This document shows positions 10,450-22,585 of a stretch of DNA of 64,000 bases, piece after piece (the first letter of the stretch is position 1; each line of letters starts with the position of its first letter). A program made the position numbers and the translations under genes. Below the pieces are notes generated by a model that worked only from the letters and a program-made list of their open reading frames with translations, was not told the DNA's origin and searched no databases. The stretch is taken from NCBI GenBank assembly GCA_027923505.1, contig BROI01000032.1, positions 124,001 through 188,000 of the forward strand. The letters run 5' to 3'. This DNA is from Mayamaea pseudoterrestris. Lineage: Eukaryota; Bacillariophyta; Bacillariophyceae; Sellaphorales; Sellaphoraceae.

Positions 10450-11871
10450 CTACCGAAATACGAAGCGCTCCTTCTCAATATCCGCACTGGAAATGAGTGG
10501 TATGTCAAGTTGCACTACCTTGATTTTAAGCTCATCTTCAACTGCAGCAACGCGACTGACCGTCACCTTCACCTTGTCGCCCACCTTGTAGTCTTCCAAC
10601 GCCTGAAAGAGGTCTGCTTCCGTGTTGACAACAACGTTTCCAATCTTGGTAATCACATCGCCAAGCTCCATGAGACCATCCTCGCTACGCCGTGTTCCTC
10701 GAAGGCCAGCCAGTGCGGCCGGCGAGCCATCTGGCACACCAAGAACAAGCACTCCATTTGAAATACCCAATGCACTGGCTTGCACTGATCCAAGCAGCGT
10801 GATTCCCAACATTGGTCGGACGATTGTTCCGTCCTTGATCAACTTTTCAACAATCGACCGTACAGTGTCAATCGGAATTGCAAAGCCTATACCAGCACTG
10901 GCTCCAGACGGTGAGTAGATTGCTGTATTCATTCCAATCAGCTTTCCACTGGAATCCAGTAACGCACCACCCGAGTTGCCAGGATTGATGGAAGCATCCG
11001 TTTGCAGGACGCCGCTAATGGGCCGACCACTTGGGCTCGTCACAACGCGGCCTGTTCCGCTAATGATTCCAGCCGTGAGCGTGTGATCCAAGCCAAAGGG
11101 ATTTCCAATAGCAAAGGCTTGCTGACCCACCTTAATGTCTCGTGAAGTTCCAAGCTTGATCGGCTTGAGTAAATTGCGGGGAGCATCAATCTTGAGGACG
11201 GCAACGTCCTTTGTTGGATCGACGCCGACCACTCGCGCCGTGTAGACAAAGCGTGAGTTTGTGGATGTTCCTGGCCGCATGGACGTGAATGACGGCGAGC
11301 CATTGGGCGATGACGGTAAACACCCATTCGTTGCCGAAGACGAAGATTGCTTCAAGGATCCTGGCGATAGCGTCAAGGCAGGATCGCACTTTGCGTTGCT
11401 AATAATGGCAACCTGCGCTGACCGAGCGTTTCGAACGACGTGAAAGTTTGTCACAATATGGCCCTCCGTGTCCCATACAAAACCGCTTCCAGCTCCCAAG
11501 GGGATTTCAGTAATGTCGGCGCTAAAGTCGTCTCGTCGTGATGTAAAGGTATCAATGAAAACAACGGAAGGTGCCGTACGTTCAAAGATGGAAATGCGAG
11601 TGCTTTCGTCTCGATTCAAAAAGGCGTTTGCAGGATCAGATGCTATGCCAGAGGCAAGGAATGTTGTAAGTGCTAATAATTTTCGACGGGAAGCATCGTT
11701 GTAGTCGTCTTGCTCGGACGACTGGACTCTGGTCGAACTCGAGCGTGACAAGAAAGATTTCCAAAGATCTTGCTGGATATTTCTGCCGGATGGCGCAAAC
11801 GCCGTCGCAAATTTGAGCGAGCAGATGATAAAGGCTAGAGAGCAGAACTTGTTAAAGTAGTTTCGCGTCAT
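10450..11871 (-). CDS. Deg/HtrA serine protease, thylakoid-lumen type (PDZ-containing)
   Basis: 473 residues from the ATG at 11871; an upstream in-frame codon at 11961 would bury the signal peptide. The targeting is layered. A signal peptide ends in FATAFAP (ASAFAP-like), then comes a transit region, then SRRKLLALTTFLASGIASDPANA, a twin-arginine lumen signal. The trypsin-like domain has His144 (TNFHVV), Asp222 (KDVAVLKID) and Ser300 (NPGNSGG), with one C-terminal PDZ domain (about 370-455). By homology with plant Deg1 it would degrade damaged photosystem proteins in the thylakoid lumen. A Ser/Pro-rich insertion of about 50 residues sits between the catalytic His and Asp (about 163-210), where plant Deg1 is short; no good splice sites bound it. 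Confidence 0.93.
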   Translation of the reverse strand: MTRNYFNKFCSLAFIICSLKFATAFAPSGRNIQQDLWKSFLSRSSSTRVQSSEQDDYNDASRRKLLALTTFLASGIASDPANAFLNRDESTRISIFERTAPSVVFIDTFTSRRDDFSADITEIPLGAGSGFVWDTEGHIVTNFHVVRNARSAQVAIISNAKCDPALTLSPGSLKQSSSSATNGCLPSSPNGSPSFTSMRPGTSTNSRFVYTARVVGVDPTKDVAVLKIDAPRNLLKPIKLGTSRDIKVGQQAFAIGNPFGLDHTLTAGIISGTGRVVTSPSGRPISGVLQTDASINPGNSGGALLDSSGKLIGMNTAIYSPSGASAGIGFAIPIDTVRSIVEKLIKDGTIVRPMLGITLLGSVQASALGISNGVLVLGVPDGSPAALAGLRGTRRSEDGLMELGDVITKIGNVVVNTEADLFQALEDYKVGDKVKVTVSRVAAVEDELKIKVVQLDIPLISSADIEKERFVFR

Positions 11872-12219
11872 TTGTGCATGTCCAGCGCCTGTAAGGCGGA
11901 TTAGCAGCGAAGAATGATGATGTCGAATGATCACCATGATGGTCGTCGCTCGAGCGATCAAGCGAAAAAGTAGAAGTAGTGTCGCTCCGTTATCTGGAGA
12001 TGACGTGGAAGGTGCAGGTTAGCTATCCGACAATATTTTGATTACCTACGACATCAAGTATGCAAAATAAATAGTCGTCCATCTATGAGCAATTTTCATG
12101 AGTGTGATGTTGTGAAAACCGGAATGCAAATCGCTCGTCTCGTTGTTGCAGAAAAATTCTTCAGCTAAGTGTTTGAGCCAGGACAATGTTAGAACCAGAG
12201 CTACCGGTAGTTCCCTTTT
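11872..12219. other. Intergenic gap
   Basis: Upstream region of the Deg gene and downstream region of the sterol-desaturase-like gene. The palindrome TACCGGTA lies at 12202-12209. No other feature is seen. Confidence 0.4.
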
Positions 12220-12963
12220 CTATGCACTCTCGCAGCTAGTAAAGTATGATATCCAATCATCTCTCCAGGCTTTCATTCTGTCGTCAATCCAATCCAAATT
12301 CCAAATGGGCGCCGCATAGTTGCGCGTGACGGCCGTATGATGCACGCGATGGCTCCTTGCCGACACAAAGCAGAGAGGTTCAAGGTAGTCACCCAATCGC
12401 TCCATGGCTGGCGTGTGATCCAACAAGCTGAGAACTGACACAATGTTAATGGCCGTCTGGAGCTCTAGCGTCGTTGGGCGTGTCAGGGCTGTCCCAGGGA
12501 AGAATGGAAGTAGATAAGACGCGACATAATCAACTGGGCTGACAGCATTGGACGCCGATGGTGGAATGAATTCCTTGTATCTGTGATGGAACGCATGAAA
12601 CTTGTACCAGCCTGGTCGTGTGTGCATGGCCTTGTGCAGTTGATAGTAACCAATCGAGTGCAAAATGATAATGATAAGGATTCGCATTGGTGAATGAATA
12701 GTGTACTGTTCATCGTCGCCATCCTTCCTGCAGAGTATCACTGCAGTGATCATGTAAATGGGAAGTCCGAGCAGTATATGGTTAATGACATTGTAGGCAA
12801 CGCCTTCCAAGTAGACTCGTCGACCGTTTGCTTGCTTTGCGAAAAGCTCCCGAATGGTGCGGATGGACAAAAGGTCGAGCACCGCCGTCAGCGTAATGGT
12901 CGCGATCGCCATATTCATGGCACTTTGGAGCGCTGAAAGACAAGGATTCGCGTCGGCTGCCAT
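12220..12963 (-). CDS. Fatty acid hydroxylase / sterol desaturase family membrane enzyme
   Basis: 247 residues; the first true ATG is at 12963. It has four to five hydrophobic segments and the three His clusters of this di-iron family: HKAMH, then HAFHHRYK, then HRVHH near the C-terminus. Members act on sterol intermediates, sphingoid bases or fatty acids in the ER. Length and spacing fit the short family branch. The substrate cannot be read from the sequence. The gene is divergent from the next one with only 174 bp between the chosen starts. Confidence 0.88.
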   Translation of the reverse strand: MAADANPCLSALQSAMNMAIATITLTAVLDLLSIRTIRELFAKQANGRRVYLEGVAYNVINHILLGLPIYMITAVILCRKDGDDEQYTIHSPMRILIIIILHSIGYYQLHKAMHTRPGWYKFHAFHHRYKEFIPPSASNAVSPVDYVASYLLPFFPGTALTRPTTLELQTAINIVSVLSLLDHTPAMERLGDYLEPLCFVSARSHRVHHTAVTRNYAAPIWNLDWIDDRMKAWRDDWISYFTSCESA

Positions 12964-13137
12964 GGTAACGAACAACAAAAGATGCGGAAGGAATCATCCA
13001 TCAATTTTATTAGAGAATGCCGAGCTTGCGACGTTCGAAAGTTGAGAAGCATTTCAGTCGTAGCGCGACTCAACTGGGTTTCGATTTCGTTCCGCGCCGA
13101 ACACGTCACGCGCTCGCCCATCCATCACGACAAACGA
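12964..13137. promoter_or_regulatory. Compact divergent promoter, sterol-desaturase-like / ADP-ribosylglycohydrolase-like genes
   Basis: 174 bp between two ATGs on opposite strands. The plus-strand frame is open back to an ATG at 12982, but using it would leave only 18 bp for two promoters, so the later ATG is preferred. Confidence 0.4.
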
Positions 13138-14511
13138 ATGAAGCAGCATGATGAGCAACAGGAGATGGTCTTTGCGGCTCGTAGTCAGCGCAAAGGATTG
13201 CTGGTAAAGAGCCACAGCTCAGCAAGAAATAGAATTGTTAACTTTCGTACTTTGATGATTGTCGGACTCCTCGGTGGTGTTTCATTATTCGCTTTGTATC
13301 TGGGGTCGTCATCTTCGAGACCAAAAGCAACGCGCTCGTCTCGCGCACATTCCGCCAGTATAAATAGTAACGACGTCACCATGCCAGTGAACAAGCAAGT
13401 TCTCGAGCTCCGTCTTCGCAATGCCTTGTGGAGCTACTTTGCGGGAGATGCTTTGGCGGCTCCGACACATTGGTTCTACGGCGGGCCGCGGCAGGTGAAA
13501 CAGTACTACAATGGACTCATTTCCGACTATACGAAACCTTCTTATACCCTACAAGGTAGTATAATGAATAAGAGCAACTTAAATGGTGGTGGGCGCTCGA
13601 GCGGGAGCTCTTCCTCAAACGAAAAGAATATCATTGGCGACGTGATCAACCATGGCAAGGCATCACTCTGGGATCCATCGAAGGAGATTCACTATCACGC
13701 CACACTGGCAGCGGGCGAAAACACGCTCGAAGTGCAGCTTGCCCGCGTTCTAATGAAGTCCATTGTCGCCACGGACGGACAGTTTGATGCCGATCACTTT
13801 CGACAGGCATACATTACATTCATGACGACGGCTGGGTCGCATAACGACGCGTACGCGAGCACTTGCCATCGCATGTTTTTCAAAAATCTTGTGGCTGGCA
13901 AGGACCCAAAAAATTGTCCCGACAATGACATGCATAATGTGGATACGATTGACGGTCTTGTCTTGCCGACCATTGTTAGTCTAAGCATGGTTGGAAGGGT
14001 ATTGGGGAACGAGAAAAGTGATGCTGCTGCAGCATTGGAACAAGCCGCTCAAGCGGCTGCCGACTGCGTCGGCGTTACACGAAACAGTCGCGTCGTCTTG
14101 GAAGGAGCAGCACGCGCTTGGAGCCGACTTGTAATTGAAACTGTGACTGGCAATCAACCACTAGGTGCTGCGGTGCAGCAGACGGCGTCTTCGCTAAACT
14201 ACAGAGCTCCTGTCGCGCGGGACGATGAAATGACAGCCTGCTACTTGAATTCCGCCTTTCCGTCATTGCTGAACAGTTTATTCAAGTACTCGTCGGAAAA
14301 GACTGCGACTTGTAGCCAAGTTTGGAGTGCCTTGCTGCAGAATGCAAATACCGGAGGGGAAAATGTGCATCGCGGCAGCTGCCTGGGAGCCGTGCTCGGT
14401 GGTTTAGTCAATGAAGAGGTCTTGCAGAATAGCAAGCTTGCAATGGGTTTGCATGACCATGCCATTTTGGAGTCGGAGATTGACGAATTTGTCAAAGTTG
14501 CCATGCAGTAA
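13138..14511 (+). CDS. Membrane-anchored ADP-ribosylglycohydrolase-family protein
   Basis: 457 residues from the ATG at 13138. A single TM helix (about 41-58, LMIVGLLGGVSLFALYLG) makes it a type II membrane protein. The catalytic-type domain starts with LRNALWSYFAGDALAAPTHW, resembling the GDALGAPTE start of ADP-ribosylglycohydrolases. It ends with GENVHRGSCLGAVLGG, the second metal-site region of the family. The family removes ADP-ribose from Arg or Ser or acts on related substrates. Here the acidic metal ligands are partly changed (GDALAAP is kept; the usual later DD pair is not obvious), so activity is uncertain. The gene ends about 230 bp before the satellite block. Confidence 0.8.
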   Translation: MKQHDEQQEMVFAARSQRKGLLVKSHSSARNRIVNFRTLMIVGLLGGVSLFALYLGSSSSRPKATRSSRAHSASINSNDVTMPVNKQVLELRLRNALWSYFAGDALAAPTHWFYGGPRQVKQYYNGLISDYTKPSYTLQGSIMNKSNLNGGGRSSGSSSSNEKNIIGDVINHGKASLWDPSKEIHYHATLAAGENTLEVQLARVLMKSIVATDGQFDADHFRQAYITFMTTAGSHNDAYASTCHRMFFKNLVAGKDPKNCPDNDMHNVDTIDGLVLPTIVSLSMVGRVLGNEKSDAAAALEQAAQAAADCVGVTRNSRVVLEGAARAWSRLVIETVTGNQPLGAAVQQTASSLNYRAPVARDDEMTACYLNSAFPSLLNSLFKYSSEKTATCSQVWSALLQNANTGGENVHRGSCLGAVLGGLVNEEVLQNSKLAMGLHDHAILESEIDEFVKVAMQ

Positions 14512-14739
14512 ATGTATGCAATTTTACATTACGTGACCCAAAAGAACTATTTATTACAAAAACTGACCTGACGATTTATGGCGCGCTGCCCCACCCCTTG
14601 CCTGTCACTGCTGTAGAGTGTTATAGTATAATAATGACAATGCTGCTGCTCCTACTCCAGATGCGACTAGTAGGAATGTGCAGTACTACCAAATAGAGCA
14701 CATCAACACCAATTTGTGTTGCAGGGAATGGCTTCATGG
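14512..14739. other. Left flank of the satellite block
   Basis: Unique sequence after the stop codon. The last about 60 bp may hold a badly decayed monomer, since phrases similar to the repeat (GCAGGGAATGGC) appear, but I cannot align it with confidence. Confidence 0.4.
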
Positions 14740-17700
14740 ATGTGTACTGCACACACTTTCCTTGCAGTACCCTGACATCCACACGCCCCTACAGCAAGCC
14801 ATGTATACCCCCAAATAACACCAGAATGGTGCCAACATCATTGCTCAGGCTGCGCTACAAGAAGGTATACCTGGCTGGTGTCTTCGGGGACTGCAGTGTG
14901 ATTGATGACAACTTGCCACCAGTCTCAGCCGGCAGATGACTTGACATTCAAACGCCCCTACAGCAGGCCATGTTTACACTCAAATTCCACCAGAATGGTG
15001 CCAACATCATTATGCAGGCTGCGCTACAAGATGGTAGGTTTGGCTGGTGTCTCAGGGGATGGCAATGTATTTGATGACAACTTGTCACCAATCTCAGCCG
15101 GCAGTTGCCGTGACATCCAAACGCCCCCACAGAAAGTCATGTAGGTGCCCACAGTACACCAGAATGGTGCCAACATCATAATTAAGGCTGCGCTACAAGA
15201 TGGTAGGCTTGGCTGGTGTCTCCGGGGATGGCAATGTATTTGGTGACAACTTGTCACCAGTCTCAGCCCGCAGATGCCATGACATTCAAACGCCCCTACA
15301 GCAAGCCCTGTAGGTGCCCAAATTACACCAAAATGGTGCCAACATCATTATTCTGGCTGCGCTACAAGATGTTAGGCTTGGCTGGTGTCTCCAGGGATGG
15401 CAATGTATTTGGTGACAACTTGTCACCAGTCTCAACCCACAGATGCCGTGTCATTCAAATGCCACTACGGCAAGCCATGTAGGTGCCCAAATTACAACAG
15501 AATGGTGACAACGTCATTATTCCGGCTGCGCTACATGATGGTAGGGTTGGATGGTATCGCGGGGGATGGTGATGTATTTGGTGACAACTTGTCACCAGTC
15601 TCAACCCACAGATGCCATGACATTCAATTGCCCCTACAGCAAGCTCTGTAAGTGCCCAAATTACACCAGATTGGTGCCAACATCAGTATTCAGGCTGAGC
15701 TACAAGATGGTAGGCTTGGCTGCTGTCTCAGGGGCGTCTTAGTGGATGGCAATGTATTTGGTGACAACTTGTCAACAATCTCTGCCTGCAGATGCCATGA
15801 CATTCAAACGCCCCTACAGCAAGCCCTGTAGGTGCCCAAATTACACCAGAATGGTGCCAACATCATTATTCAGGCTGCGCTACAAGATGGTAGGCTTGGC
15901 TGGTGTCTCCGGGGATGGCAATGTATTTGGTGACAACTTGTCATCAGTCTCAGCCCACAGATGCCGTGACATTCAAACGCCCCTACAGCAAGCCCTGTAG
16001 GTGCCCAAATTACACCAGAATGGTGCCAACATCAATATTCAGGCTGCGCTACAAGATGGTAGGCTTGGCTGGTGTCTCAGGGGATGGCAATGTATTTGGG
16101 GACAACTTGTCACCAGTCTCAGCACCCAGATGCCATGACATTCAAACGCCCCTACAGCAAGCCCTGTAGGTGCCCAAATTACAACAGAATGGTGCCAACA
16201 TCGTTACACCGGCTGCGCTACAAGATGGTGGGCTTGGCTGGTGTCTCTGGGGATGGCAATGTATTTGGTGACAACTTGTCACCAGTCTCAGCCCACAGAT
16301 GCCATGACATTCAAACGCCCCTACAGCAAGCCCTGTAGATGTCCAAATTACACCAGAATAGTGCCAACATCATTATTCCGGCTGCACTACAAGATGGTAG
16401 GTTTGGCTGGTGTCTCAGGGGATGGCAATGTATTTGGTGACAACTTGTCACCAGTCTCAGCCCACAGATGTTGTGACATTCAAACGCCCCTACAGCAAAC
16501 CATGTAGGTGCCCAAATTACACCAGAATGGTGGCAACATTATTATTCAGGCTGCGCTACAAGAAAGTAGGCTTGGCTGGTGTCTCAGGGGATGGCAATGT
16601 ATTTGGTGACAACTTGTCACCAGTCTCAGCCCGCAGATGCCATGACATTCAAACGCCCCTACAGCAAGCCCTGTAAGTGCCCAAATTACACCAGAATGGT
16701 GCCAACATCATTATACCGGCTGCGCTACAAGATGGTGGGCTTGGCTGGTGTCTCCGTGGATGGCAATGTATTTGGTGACAACTTGTCTCCAGTCTCAGCC
16801 CACAGATGCCGTGACATTCAAATGCCCCTACAGCAAGCCCTGTAGATGCCCAAATTACACCAGAATGGTGCCAACATCATTATTCTGGCTGCGCTACAAG
16901 ATGGTAGGCTTGGCTGGTGTCTCAGGGGATGGCAATGTATTTGGTGACAACTTGTCACCAGTCTCAGCCAACAGATGCCGTGACATTCAAACGCCCCTAC
17001 AGCAAGCCCTGTAGGTGCCCAAATTACACCAGAATGGTGCCAACATCATTATTCAGGCTGCGCTACAAGATGGTATGCTTGGCTGGTGTCTCAGGGGATG
17101 GCAATGTATTTGGTGACAACTTGTCACCAGTCTCAGCCCGCAGATGCCATGACATTCAAACGCCCCTACAGCAAGCCCTGTAGGTGCGCAAATAACACCA
17201 GAATGGTGCCAACATCATTATTCTGGCTGCGCTACAAGATGGTAGGCTTGTCGGGTGTCTCCAGGGATGGCAATGTATTTGGTGACAACTTGTCACCAGT
17301 CTCAGCCCGCAGATGCCGTGACATTCAATCGCCCCTACAGCAAGCCCTGTAGGTGCCCAAATAACACCAGAATGGTGCCAACATCATTATTCCGGCTGCG
17401 CTACAAGATGGTAGGCTTGTCTGGTGTCTCAGGGGATGGCAATGTATTTGGTGACAACTTGTCACCAGTCTCAGCCCACAGATGCCATGACATTCAAACG
17501 CCCCTACAGCAAGCCCTGTAGGTGCCCAAATAACACCTGAATGGTGCCAACATCATTATGCAGACTGCGCTACAAGATGGTAGGCTTGGATGGTGTCTCC
17601 GGGGATGGCAATGTATTTGGTGACAACTTGTCACCAGTCTCAGCACAGAGATGATGTGACATTCAATCGCCCCTACAGCAAGCCCTGTATGTGCCCAAAT

Positions 17701-20080
17701 TACACCAGAATGGTGCCAACATCATTATTCAAGCTGCGCTACAAGATGGTAGGCTTGGCTGGTGTCTCAGGGGATGGCAATGTATTTGGTGACAACTTGT
17801 CACCAGTCTCAGCACGCAGATGCCATGACATTCAATTGCCCCTACAGCAAGCCCTGTAGGTGCCCAAATTACACCAGAATGGTGCCAACATCATTATTGA
17901 GGCTGCACTACAAGATGGTAGGCTTGGTTGGTGTCTCCGGGGATGGCAATGTATTTGGTGACAACTTGTCACCAGTCTCAGCCTGCAGATGCCGTGACAT
18001 CCAATCGCCCCTACAGCAAGCCCTGTATGTGCCCAAATTACACCAGAATGGTGCCAACATCATTATTCAAGCTGCGCTACAAGATGGTAGGCTTGGCTGG
18101 TGTCTCCAGGGATGGCAATGTATTTGGTGACAACTTGTCACCAGTCTCAGCACGCAGATGCCATGACATTCAATCGCCCCTACAGCAAGCCCTGTAGGTG
18201 CCCAAATAACACCAGAATGGTGCCAACATCATTATTCCGGCTGCGCTACAAGATGGTAGGCTTGTCTGGTGTCTCAGGGGATGGCAATGTATTTGGTGAC
18301 AACTTGTCACCAGTCTCAGCCCACAGATGCCATACATTCAAACGCCCCGACAGCAAGCCCTGTAGGTGCGCAAATTACACCAGAATGGTGCCAACATTAT
18401 TCAGGCTGCGCTACAAGATGGTGGGCTTGGCTGGTGTCTAAGGGGATGGCAATGTATCTGGTGACAACTTGTCACCAGTCTCAGCCCACAGATGCCGCGA
18501 AATTCAAACGCCCCTACAGCAAGCCCTGTAAGTGCCCAAATTAAACCAAAAAGGTGCCAACATCATTATTCAGGCTGCGCTACAAGATGGTAGGCTTGGC
18601 TGGTGTCTCGGGGCATGGCAATGTATTTGGTGACAACTTGTCACCAATCTCTGCCTGCCGATGCCATCACATTCAAACGCCCCTACAGCAAGCCCTGTAG
18701 GTGCCCAAATTACACCAGAATGGTGCCAACATAATTAATCAGACTGCGCTACAAGATGGTGGGCTTGGCTGGTGTCTAAGGGGATGGCAATGTATTTGGT
18801 GACAACTTGTCACCAATCTCTGCCTGCAGATGCCATGACATTCAAACGCCCCTACAGCAAGCCCTGTAGGTGCCCAAATTACAACAGAATGGTGCCAACA
18901 TCATTAATCAAATGCGCTACAAGATGGTAGGCTTGGCTGGTGTCTCCGGGGATGGCAATGTATTTGGTGACAACTAGTCACCAATCTCTGCCTGCAGATG
19001 CCATGACATTCAATCACCCCTACAGCAAGCCCTGTAAGTGCCCAAATTACACCAAAAAGGTGCCAACATCATTATTCAGGCTGCGCTACAAGATGGTAGG
19101 CTTGGCTGGTGTCTCAGGGCATGGCAATGTATTTGGTGACAACTTGTCACCAGTCTCAGCCAGCAGATGCCATGACATTCAAACGCCCCCACAGAAAGCC
19201 CTGTCGGTGCCCAAATTACAACAGAATGGTGCCAACATCATTAATCAGGCTGCGCTACAAGATGGTAGGCTTGGCTGGTGTCTCAGGGGATGGCAATGTA
19301 TTTGGTGACAACTTGTCACCAATCTCTGACTGCAGATGCCATGACATTCAATCACCCCTACAGCAAGCCCTGTAGGTGCCCAAATTACACCAGAATGGTG
19401 CCAACATCATTATATAGGCTGCGCTACAAGATGGTAGACTTGGCTGTTGTCTCAGGGGATGGCAATGTATTTGGTGACAACTTGTCACCAGTCTCAGCCC
19501 ACAGATGCCGGGACATTTAAATGCCCCTACAGGAAGCCCTGTATGTGCCCAAATTACAACAAAATGGTGCCAACATCATTATTCAGGCTGCGCTACAAGA
19601 TGGTAGGCTTGGCTGGTGTCTCAGGGGATGGCAATGTATTTGGTTACAACTTGTCATTAATCTCTGCCCGCAGATGCCATGACATTCAAATGCCCCTACA
19701 GCAAGCCCTTTAGGTGCCCAAATTACAACAAAATGGTGCCAACATCATTATTCAGGCTGCGCTACAAGATGGTAGGCTTGGCTGGTGTCTCCAGGGATGG
19801 CAATGTATTTGGTGACAACTTGTCACCAATCTCTGCCTGCAGATGCCATGACATTCAATCACCCCTACAGCAAGCCCTGTAGGTGCCCAAATTACACCAG
19901 AATGGTGCCAACATCATTATTCAGGCTGCGCTACAAGATGGTGGGCTTGGCTGGTGTCTCAGGGGATGGCAATGTATTTGGTGACAACTTGTCACCAATC
20001 TCTGCCTGCAGATGCCATGACATTCAAACGCCCCTACAGCAAGCCCTGTAGGTGCCCAAATAACACCAGAATGGTGCCAA

Positions 20081-20105
20081 ACACACAACATCCATTCCAT
20101 GCAAT
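20081..20105. other. 25-bp insertion inside a satellite monomer
   Basis: Between TGGTGCCAA and CATCATTAT, which are adjacent in other copies, this copy has 25 extra bases rich in A and C. There is no clear target-site duplication. Confidence 0.75.
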
Positions 20106-21240
20106 CATCATTATATAGGCTGCGCTACAAGATGGTAGGCTTGGCTGGTGTCTCAGGGGATGGCAATGTATTTGGTGACAACTTGTCATCAGTCCTCAGC
20201 CTGCAGATGCCATGACATTCAAACGCCCCCACAGAAAGCCCTGTAGGTGCCCATATTACACCAGAATGGTGCCAACATCATTATTCAGGCTGCGCTACAA
20301 GATGGTAGGCTTGGCTGGTGTCTCAGGGGATGGCAATGTTTTTGGTGACAACTTGTCACCAGTCTCAGCCCGCAGATGCCGTGACATTCAAACGCCCCTA
20401 CAGCAAGCCCTGTAGGTGCCCAAATTACACCAGAATGGTGCCAACATCATTATTCAGGCTGTGCTACAAGATGGTAGGCTTGGCTGGTGTCTCAGGGGAT
20501 GGCAATGTATTTGGTGACAACTTGTCACCAGTCTCTGCCTGCAGATGCCATGACATTCAAACGCCCCTACAGCAAGCCCTGTAGGTGCCCAAATTACACC
20601 AGAATGGTGCCAACATCATTCTCCAGGCTGCGCTACTAGATGGTAGTCTTGGCTGGTGTCTCCGGGGATGGCAATGTATTTGGTAACAACTTGTCACCAA
20701 TCTCCGTTGCCGTGGCCCACAGCAAGCCCTGTGGTCACCAGAATGGTGCCAACATCATTATTCAGGCTGCGCTACAAGATAGTAGGTTTGGCTGGTGTCT
20801 CAGGGCATGGCAATGTGATTGGTGACAACTTGTCACCAATCTCTGCCTGCAAATGCCATGACATTCAATCACCCCTACAGCAAGCCCTGTAGGTGCCCAA
20901 ATTACACCAGAATGGTGCCAACATCATTATTCAGGCTGCGCTACAAGATGGTAGGCTTGGCTGGTGTCTCAGGGGATGGCAATGTATTTGGTGACAACTT
21001 GTCACCAGTCTCAGCCCGCAGATGCCATGACATTCAAACGCCCCTACAGCAAGCCCTCTAGGTGCCCAAATTACACCAGAATGGTGCCAACATCATTATC
21101 TCGGCTGCGCTACAAGATGGTAGTCTTGGCTGGTGTCTCCGGGGATGGCAATGCATTTGGTAACAACTTGTCACCAATCTCAGCCTGCAGATGCCATGAC
21201 ATTCAAACGCCCCTACAGCAAGCCCTGTAGGAGCTCAAAT

Positions 21241-21635
21241 TACACCAGAATGGTGCCAACATCATTATTCTGGCTGCGCTACAAGATGTAAGGCTTGGCT
21301 GGTTTCTCCAGGGATGGCAATGTATTTGGTGACAACTTGTCACCAGTCTCAGCACGCAGATGCTGTGACATTTAAACGCCCCTACAGCAAGCCCTGTAGG
21401 TGCCCACAGTACACCAGAATAACATCATTATTCCGGCTGCGCTACAAGATAGTAGGTTTGGCTGGTGTCTCAGGGCATGGCAATGTGATTGGTGACAACT
21501 TGTCAACAGTCTCAGTCCATAGATGCCGTGACATCTAGACGCCCCTACAGCAAGCCCTGTAGGTGCCCAAATTACACCAGAATGGTGCCACATCATTATT
21601 CAGGCTGCGCTACAAGATGGTAGGCCTGGCGGGTG
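21241..21635. repeat. Higher-order duplicated block, first copy
   Basis: This run of just over two variant monomers includes a copy lacking about 7 bp (ACCAGAATAACATCATT) and others with TGTGATTGG and GACATCTAGACG. It recurs almost base for base at about 22586-22980, at a constant offset of 1345 bp, close to eight monomers. Confidence 0.85.
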
Positions 21636-22585
21636 TCTCAGGGGATGGCAATGTATTTGGTGACAACTTGTCACCAGTCTCAGCCAGCAGATGCCATGAC
21701 ATTCAAACGCCCCCACAGAAAGCCCTGTAGGTGCCCATATTACACCAGAATGGTGCCAACATCATTATTCAGGCTGTGCTACAAGATGGTAGGCTTGGCT
21801 GGTGTCTCAAGGGATGGCAATGTATTTGGTGACAACTTGTCACCAGTCTCAGCCCACAGATGCCGTGACATTCAAACGCCCCTACAGCAAGCCCTGTAGG
21901 TGCCCAAATTACACCAGAATGGTGCCAACATCATTATTCCGGCTGCGCTACAAGATGGTAGGCTTGGCGGGTGTCTCCAGGGATGGCAATGTATTTGGTG
22001 ACAACTTGTCACCAATCTCTGCCTGCAAATGCCATGACATCTATACGCCCCTACAGCAAGCCCTGTAGGTGCCCAAATTACACCAAAATGGTGCCAACAT
22101 CATTATTCAGGCTGCGCTACAAGATGGTAGGCTTGGCTGTTGTCTCAGGGGATGGCAATGTTTTTGGTGACAACTTGTCATCATTCTCAGCCAGCAGATG
22201 CCATGACATTCAAACGCCCCTACAGCATGCCCTCTAGGTGCCCAAATTACACCAGAATGGTGCCAACATCATTATCTCGGCTGCGCTACAAGATGGTAGT
22301 CTTGGCTGGTGTCTCCGGGGATGGCAATGCATTTGGTAACAACTTGTCACCAATCTCAGCCTGCAGATGCCATGACATTCAAACGCCCCTACAGCAAGCC
22401 CTGTAGGTGCTCAAATTACACCAGAATGGTGCCAACATCATTCTCCAGGCTGCGCTACTAGATGGTAGTCTTGGCTGGTGTCTCCGGGGATGGCAATGCA
22501 TTTGGTAACAACTTGTCACCAATCTCAGCCGGCAGTTGCCGTGACATCCAAACGCCCCCACAGCAAGCCCTGTAGGTGCCCACAG

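Noticed and set aside
12982-13137. Earlier start of the ADP-ribosylglycohydrolase-like gene at the ATG at 12982
   Set aside because: It would leave 18 bp between divergent starts and adds 52 residues without domain character.
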